From Verrucomicrobiota bacterium JB022 (GTDB lineage: Bacteria > Verrucomicrobiota > Verrucomicrobiia > Opitutales > Oceanipulchritudinaceae): a stretch of 64,000 bases of DNA. Made by a program: the position numbers and the translations under genes. The stretch covers positions 62,001-126,000 of the forward strand of contig JAUTCQ010000017.1 of the NCBI GenBank assembly GCA_030673845.1, written 5' to 3'. The notes beneath the pieces were generated by a model. The model was given only the letters and a program-made list of their open reading frames with translations. It did not search any database and had not been told where the DNA came from. Of this stretch, positions 58,576-64,000 are shown in pieces. Position 1 is the stretch's first letter. Every line of letters begins with the position of its first letter.

Positions 58576-58764
58576 TGTTTGAGTTGAAGCTGATCCAGGA
58601 CTCAGGGAAAATCTTGAGGGGGCTTTGTCGGAGGGGCAGGATTAGGCCCGCTGAATAAGAAATCGGGTTCCACAACTTAGATGTCAACCCGATTTGCGTT
58701 TCATAGATTAGCTAATTTTTGGCGCTATTCCACCTAATCTGTGTTGTTGCAGCTCTCGGGTCCC
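58576..58764. terminator. Gap with hairpin after MBL nuclease gene
   Basis: Contains the perfect 10-bp inverted repeat AAATCGGGTT (58660-58669) / AACCCGATTT (58686-58695), likely a terminator for the minus-strand MBL gene, and a second AGATTAG / CTAATCT pair (58705-58711, 58734-58740). Confidence 0.6.
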
Positions 58765-60126
58765 TTACACCTCGATCGGCTTCAGCGGCTCGGGGTCGAT
58801 TACCTGCAGCTCGGGGCGGGCGGCTTTGAGCTGTTCGGCAAACCACGCGCGCGCCTCCGGGTCGCCGTGGGTGAGGACGACTGCGCGGGGCTTCACCTCG
58901 AGCGCGAAGGACAGGAGCTGCTCGCGGTCGGCGTGACCGCTGAGGTCGAAGCGCATGCGCCGTGCGGCCAGCATCGCCCGCTTGTCCAGTACCTCAAAGA
59001 GGAAGTATTCGCCCTCGGCCGCCTTTTGCAGCATCCCGCCCGGCGTATCCGGGTCGCAATAGCCGACGAAGGCCACCAGGTTGCGCTTGTCGCCCAACAG
59101 GTTGACGGCGGCGATGTAGCTGGGCGTGTGCTCGACCATCATGCCGCTGCTCAGCACGTAGATGGCGGGGCCGGGCAGCTTCTGGCCGGGCTTGTAGCCA
59201 TTGGGCAACTTCTGCACCTTCAGGTCTTTCAGCACCTGACGCCGGAAGTCCACCGCTTTGGTCTTGCGCGCGATCTCGTCGAAATAGTCGCAGAGATCGA
59301 CCCCCAGGCCGCTGGCAAACACCGGCACTTTGGGGATCTGGCGGCGCACCATCGCCTGCTGGAGGATGGTGAAGACCTCCTGCATCCGCCCGAGCGCGAA
59401 GGTGGGGAGCAGCACACTGCCCCCGATCTCGAGGGTGTGCTTGATCTCCTTCACCATCTCCGCGACTTCCTTTTCGCGGGAGTATCCCGGCTCGCGACCG
59501 TTGGCGCCGCGGGTCGTTTCCAGCACCAGCGTGTCCACCGGGTCGCGCGGGAAGGCGGCGCCGGGCAGGGTGCGTTGGTCGGCAAAGAGCACGTCGCCGC
59601 TAAAGAAGACCTTGCGGTGGCGGTACTGCAGCGTGAGGCCCACCGCGCCGGGGATGTGGCCCGCGTGGTGAAAAGTCAGCGTCATCTTGTCGCCCGTCTG
59701 GCTGCTGAGGAAGCGCGGCTGCTCGGGGTTCAGCGGGAAGATGCGGCCGCTCATCGCCTCGATCTCTCCGCGCGTGTAGAGCGGGTAATCGCGGATGCCG
59801 TTTTCCTCGCGCTGGCGCACCATCACGCTGTGGCTGTTGTGCAGCATGCGTTGGGCGATCACCTTGCTGGCGGGCGTCATCACCAGAGGCACGGCTGGGT
59901 TCTGGCGCATGGCCAGCGGGATGGCGCCCAGGTGGTCGAGGTGGCAGTGGGTCAGCAGGATCAAGTCGAGCTGCTCGCGGCTGATCAGGTCGAGCCGGGG
60001 AATGGCCTGCTTGCCCTCGTGTTTGGGGCTCAGCCCGGCGTCGACGAGGATCTTGAAGGGCCCCAGCTGCACGAACAGCGAGTTGGCTCCGATCCCGCCA
60101 TGCGGATTCAGGTCGATCAATCTCAA
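58765..60126 (-). CDS. MBL-fold beta-CASP RNA-processing exonuclease-like protein
   Basis: 453 residues if started at the TTG at 60126, which has a perfect GGAGG 7 bases upstream (60134-60138); the frame stays open to 60192. Metal motifs: LTHCHLDHLGAI (about 62-73), HHAGHIPGAVG (about 155), FSGDVLFAD (about 175); beta-CASP parts VLETTRG and LSSGMMVEHTP; final RMMBL motifs FDLSGHADREQ (about 392) and VVLTHGDPEAR. The family cuts RNA (CPSF73/Ysh1-like). A single gene, followed by a hairpin. Confidence 0.9.
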   Translation of the reverse strand: MRLIDLNPHGGIGANSLFVQLGPFKILVDAGLSPKHEGKQAIPRLDLISREQLDLILLTHCHLDHLGAIPLAMRQNPAVPLVMTPASKVIAQRMLHNSHSVMVRQREENGIRDYPLYTRGEIEAMSGRIFPLNPEQPRFLSSQTGDKMTLTFHHAGHIPGAVGLTLQYRHRKVFFSGDVLFADQRTLPGAAFPRDPVDTLVLETTRGANGREPGYSREKEVAEMVKEIKHTLEIGGSVLLPTFALGRMQEVFTILQQAMVRRQIPKVPVFASGLGVDLCDYFDEIARKTKAVDFRRQVLKDLKVQKLPNGYKPGQKLPGPAIYVLSSGMMVEHTPSYIAAVNLLGDKRNLVAFVGYCDPDTPGGMLQKAAEGEYFLFEVLDKRAMLAARRMRFDLSGHADREQLLSFALEVKPRAVVLTHGDPEARAWFAEQLKAARPELQVIDPEPLKPIEV

Positions 60127-60133
60127 CGCTTTG

Positions 60134-60138
60134 CCTCC
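60134..60138 (-). promoter_or_regulatory. Strong ribosome binding site deciding a TTG start
   Basis: GGAGG on the minus strand, seven bases before the TTG at 60126. This choice removes a 22-residue leader that shows no family match. Confidence 0.65.
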
Positions 60139-60223
60139 TCGTATGTCATGCCTGCTGCTCCTAAAGGAAAAGGCAAACGCGGCGCTGTCCACTGTGTTTT
60201 TGTTTTTGAGAGGGCAATTCTGT

Positions 60224-61576
60224 TCACTCGTCCGTCGCTCGGTTCTTTTCGATCAATTCCAGTGCCTTTTTCACCTGCTCGGGTTCGGTCGCGGCGAGGT
60301 CGTGTTTTTCTGCGGCGTCGTTGGCCAGATTGTAAAGCTCACTTCGTCCGGAATTTGGGAACTCGATGAGCTTCCAGTCGCCAAAACGCACCGCCCGCGC
60401 GACAGGCTCCTCGTGGTTTTCCCAATAAAGCACTCGCTCAGTCGGTTTATCGTCAGCGGCAAAAGGCAGAGGCATCCCGTCGCGCGCTTCACCATCTGCC
60501 TCCGTCAAAGCCTGCAACGTCGCGTAGAGATCCCAGAGGGCGACGGGCGTGTCGTCCACCCCGCGCTCGATGCCCGCGCCCCAGACGATCAGGGGCACGC
60601 GGATGCCGCCTTCGTAGAGGTCGCGCTTGGCTCCTCGGAGTGGGCCGTTGCTGTCAAAGAACTCGGGGTCGGCACCACCCTCGCGATGCGGGCCGTTGTC
60701 GCTGGTAAAAATGATGATCGTGTTATCGGCCATTCCCAGCTCCTCGATCTGGGCGCGCAGTCGTCCCACCTCGTCGTCCAGTCGAGTGATCATGGCGGCG
60801 TGGTTACGCTGGGCCTGCGGCCAATCACGCTCGGTATAGCGTCCGGCGTCGGGGATTTCCATGCCCTCATTGCCAGCTTCGTTGTTGGCGTGGGGCAGGG
60901 TGGGCGTGTAGAGCAGAAAGACCGGGTGCCCAGCCGCATGCTCGGCGGCGATAAACTTCTGGGCGCCTTCGAGCAGCAGGTCGGGCGCATATTGCACGCG
61001 CTCGGTGGCGACTCCGCCGGTGGCGTCGGCATAATCGACCGGCACTTCGCGCACTACGTTAGCGAGCGGCACCTGTTGATCGTTCCACCAGAGGAAGGCC
61101 GGCCAGTAGTTATGCGCCGCCACCAGATTGTCGTAGCCGAAGAAGTGACCGAAGCCTTGCGCGTTGGGCGAACCGCTGCTGCCGACCGGGCCGGAATCCC
61201 ACTTGCCCACTAGACCCGTGGCGTAGCCCAGCGGCTGTAGCAGGGTGGCCAGTGTGCCCGTTCCCGCCGGGAGCGGTGGTGCGAAGTTGCCTTTGGTGGG
61301 CGAATGGCCGGTATGGAACCCCGTGAGCAGTGAGGTACGGGAGGGCTGGCATACGCTGCTGCCCGCATAGGCTTGGGTAAAGCGGATGCCTTCAGTCGCC
61401 AGGCGGTCCAAGTTGGGCGTCTCGATTTGTCGCTGCCCGTAGCTGCCAAGCTCGCCGTAGCCGAGATCGTCCGCGACGATCACGATGATGTTGGGCCGGG
61501 GCGGCGGGGCTTTTTTGCCGCAACCCGCCAAGGCTGCGAAGAGGGCTAGCAGAATGAGAGGCCACAAACGCTTCAT
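60224..61576 (-). CDS. Lipoprotein sulfatase (alkaline phosphatase superfamily)
   Basis: 450 residues. Signal peptide II: LILLALFAALAGCGKK, with the lipobox Cys near 19. The metal motif NIIVIVADDLGYGELGSYG (about 29-47) and the sulfatase signature CQPSRTSLLTG (about 74-84) are present; Cys in CxPSR is the one modified to formylglycine. IIIFTSDNGPHREGG (about 280) is a further metal region. It would desulfate a sulfated ester, often a marine polysaccharide, on the cell surface. No sulfatase-modifying enzyme or carbohydrate cluster is adjacent. Confidence 0.93.
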   Translation of the reverse strand: MKRLWPLILLALFAALAGCGKKAPPPRPNIIVIVADDLGYGELGSYGQRQIETPNLDRLATEGIRFTQAYAGSSVCQPSRTSLLTGFHTGHSPTKGNFAPPLPAGTGTLATLLQPLGYATGLVGKWDSGPVGSSGSPNAQGFGHFFGYDNLVAAHNYWPAFLWWNDQQVPLANVVREVPVDYADATGGVATERVQYAPDLLLEGAQKFIAAEHAAGHPVFLLYTPTLPHANNEAGNEGMEIPDAGRYTERDWPQAQRNHAAMITRLDDEVGRLRAQIEELGMADNTIIIFTSDNGPHREGGADPEFFDSNGPLRGAKRDLYEGGIRVPLIVWGAGIERGVDDTPVALWDLYATLQALTEADGEARDGMPLPFAADDKPTERVLYWENHEEPVARAVRFGDWKLIEFPNSGRSELYNLANDAAEKHDLAATEPEQVKKALELIEKNRATDE

Positions 61577-61622
61577 GGCGGCAGCATGTGACGCCTCTGC
61601 CGCTTGTGCCAGCCGTAAACAC

Positions 61623-62021
61623 CTACCCGTGATGATCGCCTTTGCCGGTGGCGTCGCGCTGGCCCATTTCGTTGTGGATGAGGCTGTAGTAGACGCCCAC
61701 CCAGAGGCTTTTGGTGAAGCGGAAGGTCGCCAGCGGGAGGATGACGACGCCGGCAAAGCCGATCAGTGCGGCAGGGATGGGGTCGATCACGCCAAAGACG
61801 GCCAGCACGAAGATCGGCAGCACCCAGCCAAAACCTGCGAGCCCGTAGGCGAGGGGTACGGAGCCGTAGCTCCAGCCGTCTTCCAGCTCCAGCGGCAGGC
61901 CGCACTTGGGGCAACGGTCGCGCAAACGCCAATGGCTCACGTAGATGTCGCGGCAATCGCAGCGCGGGCAATGCCCCTTCATCCCGCGCTTCAGCGCCGT
62001 CGTGCGATCAGGGGTAGGCAT
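61623..62021 (-). CDS. DUF983 family small membrane protein
   Basis: 132 residues. Two zinc-ribbon-like pairs, GHCPRCDCRD and DRCPKCGLPL (about 16-42), precede two membrane helices (PLAYGLAGFGWVLPIFVLAV, PIPAALIGFAGVVILPLATF). This is the DUF983 pattern. Function unknown; some members are linked to cytochrome oxidase assembly regions, but there is no such context here. It ends in a His/Gly tail. Between the sulfatase and the inverted repeat at 62042. Confidence 0.88.
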   Translation of the reverse strand: MPTPDRTTALKRGMKGHCPRCDCRDIYVSHWRLRDRCPKCGLPLELEDGWSYGSVPLAYGLAGFGWVLPIFVLAVFGVIDPIPAALIGFAGVVILPLATFRFTKSLWVGVYYSLIHNEMGQRDATGKGDHHG

Positions 62022-62041
62022 GAGAAAAGCGTAGCAGTACT

Positions 62042-62125
62042 ATTAACCAGAAAAAGCAGATAAAAGCAGAAAAGATAGATTAAATTCAGGCCTGTTGTCT
62101 TAATTTTCTGTCTTTTCTGGTTAAT
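62042..62125. repeat. Word-phased inverted repeat (CAGAAAA type), 3' of GT4 gene
   Basis: Arms ATTAACCAGAAAA (62042-62054) and TTTTCTGGTTAAT (62113-62125), exact over 13 bases. The left arm continues AGCAGATAAAAGCAGAAAAG, the word GCAGA(T/A)AAA every 10-11 bases. It sits 16 bases after the stop of the GT4 gene. Confidence 0.8.
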
Positions 62126-62141
62126 CTGACCTTCCCTTCAC

Positions 62142-63599
62142 CTACACGCGCAGGAGGGAGAACTTGGCGGGGTCGAGGAAGGAGGCGAGCAGCGCGGTGG
62201 CGTCGTGGGAGCCGATTTCGCTGGGCGACGCTTTGCTCAGGCCGGTGTAGATGCCTTGCAGGCGCTCGCCGTAGGCCGGGAGGCTGTAGTGTTTGGCGAT
62301 CAGCTTTTGATTGCGCGCGATCACCTTCGGGTCGACCGGCTCCAGCGCGGGGCGGCGGAGGTCGGCCGCCATGGTGGGATTGGCGCGCAGTTGCGTGATC
62401 ACACGCTCCTGAAAGGTTTCGCTGAGTACGCCGAAGTCGATCCGCTTGTTGCGGACGGACGCTTCGACTGCCCGGTCGACGGCATCCTTGGGTGCCCGGT
62501 GGCCGTAGGAGGCAAAGTAGCTTTTCAGCTCCTTCTCCAGCTGGATGCGCAACGGCCCTTCGCCCACGATGCCCAGCGGCACTTCGAGGCGTTCGTAGAG
62601 GCCGGGGAACTCGATCCCGTGCTGCTTGAAATCCTGCGTAATGGCGGGCAGGTCGCGACCGACCACGCCCTTGCCGAAGAGATACGGCTCAAGGAAGGCC
62701 AGCCCGAAGCCCTCCGCCACGCTCGTAGTGAGCAGGGCGTCGGCGCGGTGGATCAGGCCGGCAAAGGTGTATTGCTCGCGCTCGCCCACGCCAAACTCGA
62801 CCGGCAGCATCTGCTCCTGGGCAAAGGCTTGCCAGCGGTTGTAGATCGGCTGCCACTCCGGGTTGGCCGGGCTCAGGGTGAGGGCAATCACGCTGCCCGC
62901 CGGGGCGAGCAGCGAGAGCAACAGGCACTCGCCCACGTTCTTGCGCCGAATCGCGCGGGTGGGGTAGACGAAGACCTGCTTGGCGTCGGGAAACGGCGTC
63001 TCACCCTCCGGCTCGCGCTCCAGGTCGGGCACGGAAACCGGGTTGGGCAAGAGGTGCAGGCGATCTTCCGGCACGCCCATGTGCTGGAGGCTCTGGAAAT
63101 CGCGGGCGTTGAGCACGGCGTAGTGGACTTGCGCGCCCGCCGGATAAAGCCGCTCCCCGAGGGTGCCGATGTCGCGTTGCTTGTCGTAGACCTCCGCCTG
63201 CCGTCGGTAATTGGTGGGCCGCCCGTCTTCGGCAAAGTCGTGGATTTGCAACAACACCTTCGCGCCCTCGGCCAGCAGGCGATGGAGCACCTCCAGAAAT
63301 ACCACGTTTTTGCCCAAGCTGTGGTTGTGGATGTGCCACACATCGGGATCGCCGCCCAAGGCCTCGCGGGCGGCCGCCTGCATGCGCTGGGCAAGGGCGG
63401 CCGGATCCACGGCGCTGTAATCGCTCTGGTAGGCCAGCCCCTCGACCACCTGCACTTTAGGCAGGGCGTTACCGTCGTAGGGTTCGCCACAGAGGGCCAC
63501 GATGTCCACGCCGCGACCGTCGAGGGCCGCGACGGCATTCTCAATCACTCGGGTGACGCCACCGCGTTTGAGGTGGTAGTGGACTTGGGCGATCCGCAT
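62142..63599 (-). CDS. GT4-family glycosyltransferase, likely mannosyl- or glucosyl-glucosylglycerate pathway
   Basis: 485 residues. The GT-B donor site signature VAEGFGLAFLEPYLFGKGVV (EX7E motif, near 290) is typical of GT4. The N-terminal Rossmann half begins MRIAQVHYHLKRGGVTRVIE. It is 20 bp downstream of a glucosyl-3-phosphoglycerate synthase gene. In mannosylglucosylglycerate (MGG) pathways a GT4 enzyme attaches a sugar to glucosylglycerate, so this is a plausible job. Substrate is not proven by the sequence. Confidence 0.8.
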   Translation of the reverse strand: MRIAQVHYHLKRGGVTRVIENAVAALDGRGVDIVALCGEPYDGNALPKVQVVEGLAYQSDYSAVDPAALAQRMQAAAREALGGDPDVWHIHNHSLGKNVVFLEVLHRLLAEGAKVLLQIHDFAEDGRPTNYRRQAEVYDKQRDIGTLGERLYPAGAQVHYAVLNARDFQSLQHMGVPEDRLHLLPNPVSVPDLEREPEGETPFPDAKQVFVYPTRAIRRKNVGECLLLSLLAPAGSVIALTLSPANPEWQPIYNRWQAFAQEQMLPVEFGVGEREQYTFAGLIHRADALLTTSVAEGFGLAFLEPYLFGKGVVGRDLPAITQDFKQHGIEFPGLYERLEVPLGIVGEGPLRIQLEKELKSYFASYGHRAPKDAVDRAVEASVRNKRIDFGVLSETFQERVITQLRANPTMAADLRRPALEPVDPKVIARNQKLIAKHYSLPAYGERLQGIYTGLSKASPSEIGSHDATALLASFLDPAKFSLLRV

Positions 63600-63619
63600 G
63601 GGGCGAGGGTGTTTGGGGG

Positions 63620-64000
63620 TTATTTGAGCGGGGGCAGGCCGAATTTTTTGCGGTATTCGGGGATGGTTTCCATCGGCGGGCGTTCTTCCTCGATGATCTC
63701 CTTTACCACCTGCTCGTAGCGGTTCCCTTCGGCTTGGAACTGCCTGAAGAAGTTGCTCATTTCCGGCAACTTATCAACCATTCCGTATGACTCCATTCGG
63801 TTGAGGAAGCTCTGCAGAATGCCGAAGCTCATCTTGCCGAGGTCGAGGGTCGTCTGGTTGCGGTGGACGCGCTGGTCGAGGTCGGTCTGGCCGAAGGCGT
63901 TGATGCCGCGCTTCATGTAGACGTCGATGATATGCGACGTTTCGACCCCGTAACCGATGGGAAATGGGATCTCCTGCAACACTTCGCGTCGCACCGCGTA
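63620..64000 (-). CDS. gpgS: Glucosyl-3-phosphoglycerate synthase, C-terminal part (partial)
   Basis: The last 126 codons; the gene continues beyond the window. The sequence IPFPIGYGVETSHIIDVYMK and GQTDLDQRVHRNQTTLDLGK match the C-terminal core of the GpgS family (GT81), with the His region that closes the GDP/UDP-glucose site. GpgS makes glucosyl-3-phosphoglycerate, precursor of the compatible solute glucosylglycerate or of MGG. It lies 20 bp upstream of the GT4 gene on the same strand, so the pair is likely one operon. Confidence 0.85.
   Translation of the reverse strand, partial: YAVRREVLQEIPFPIGYGVETSHIIDVYMKRGINAFGQTDLDQRVHRNQTTLDLGKMSFGILQSFLNRMESYGMVDKLPEMSNFFRQFQAEGNRYEQVVKEIIEEERPPMETIPEYRKKFGLPPLK

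Noticed and set aside
1-64000. An exosortase to process the ten PEP-CTERM proteins
   Set aside because: None of the membrane proteins here has the exosortase pattern; it must be encoded elsewhere.
1-64000. tRNA or rRNA genes
   Set aside because: No cloverleaf or conserved rRNA segment could be recognised by eye; a covariance-model scan would be decisive.

Overview
The window looks like a stretch of a Verrucomicrobiota chromosome, most likely class Opitutia (Opitutales/Puniceicoccales relatives). The main reason is the large number of secreted proteins ending in a PEP-CTERM anchor of the form VPEPSTYAA..GLG..GF.AWRRRK (ten genes, one partial). Supporting signs are about 60% or higher GC in most genes, SulP, GYF_2/DUF4328 and DUF6314 families, and the genes for the osmolytes NAGGN and glucosylglycerate. 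This is inferred from protein character only; there is no rRNA or other marker here. I saw no tRNA, rRNA, CRISPR array, insertion sequence or prophage.

Layout. 1-0.9 kb: two PEP-CTERM genes. 0.9-2.9 kb: a thioredoxin-like protein, a DUF2059 protein and a PEP-CTERM protein. 3.0-8.1 kb: a tightly overlapping minus-strand operon pyrR-pyrB-pyrC-CPBP protease-thiL-tsaE. 8.1-8.8 kb: a VapBC-type toxin-antitoxin pair. 8.9-13.7 kb: a PEP-CTERM gene, a nuclease-helicase fusion and a BamE-like membrane protein. 13.9-16.1 kb: a FliA/WhiG-type sigma factor, its palindrome-rich upstream region, and a ketopantoate reductase. 16.2-19.6 kb: four tandem DUF4328 membrane proteins, three with GYF_2 domains. 19.7-24.6 kb: YugP-like protease, DoxX-like protein, SugE-like exporter, two aromatic-repeat exported proteins, CorA and Rpe. 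24.8-30.7 kb: SulP transporter, a DUF3325/DUF3649/PepSY iron-type cluster and a GH13 enzyme. 30.9-36.6 kb: RsmE, YchF and the two-gene NAGGN operon. 36.8-42.2 kb: small exported proteins, a five-hairpin repeat, and two PilT-type ATPases. 42.4-49.3 kb: PEP-CTERM gene, a low-GC orphan, an orphan GAF histidine kinase, GlnD and DUF6314. 49.3-53.4 kb: EamA transporter, HtrA-like protease, WecG-type glycosyltransferase, a conserved hypothetical protein and a glyoxalase. 53.6-57.6 kb: five tandem PEP-CTERM paralogues, each with its own terminator. 57.7-64 kb: a TIMP-like/aromatic-repeat protein, an MBL beta-CASP nuclease, a lipoprotein sulfatase, DUF983, a GT4 glycosyltransferase and the end of a glucosyl-3-phosphoglycerate synthase.

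The most unusual signal is non-coding. At least seven intergenic inverted repeats lie 9-22 bp after a stop codon (near 9.95, 13.7, 24.7, 30.8, 32.9, 48.5 and 62.1 kb). Their arms are built from short purine-rich words repeated every 10-12 bp. The words differ between loci while the architecture stays the same, and two loci are nested, one inverted repeat inside the loop of another. I know no described function for them. Other points of interest are the five-hairpin element at 37.0-37.2 kb, the twin AGGCA-N5-TGCCT palindromes upstream of the sigma factor, the PEP-CTERM and DUF4328 tandem arrays, and a 236-base out-of-frame overlap at the end of the WecG-type gene.
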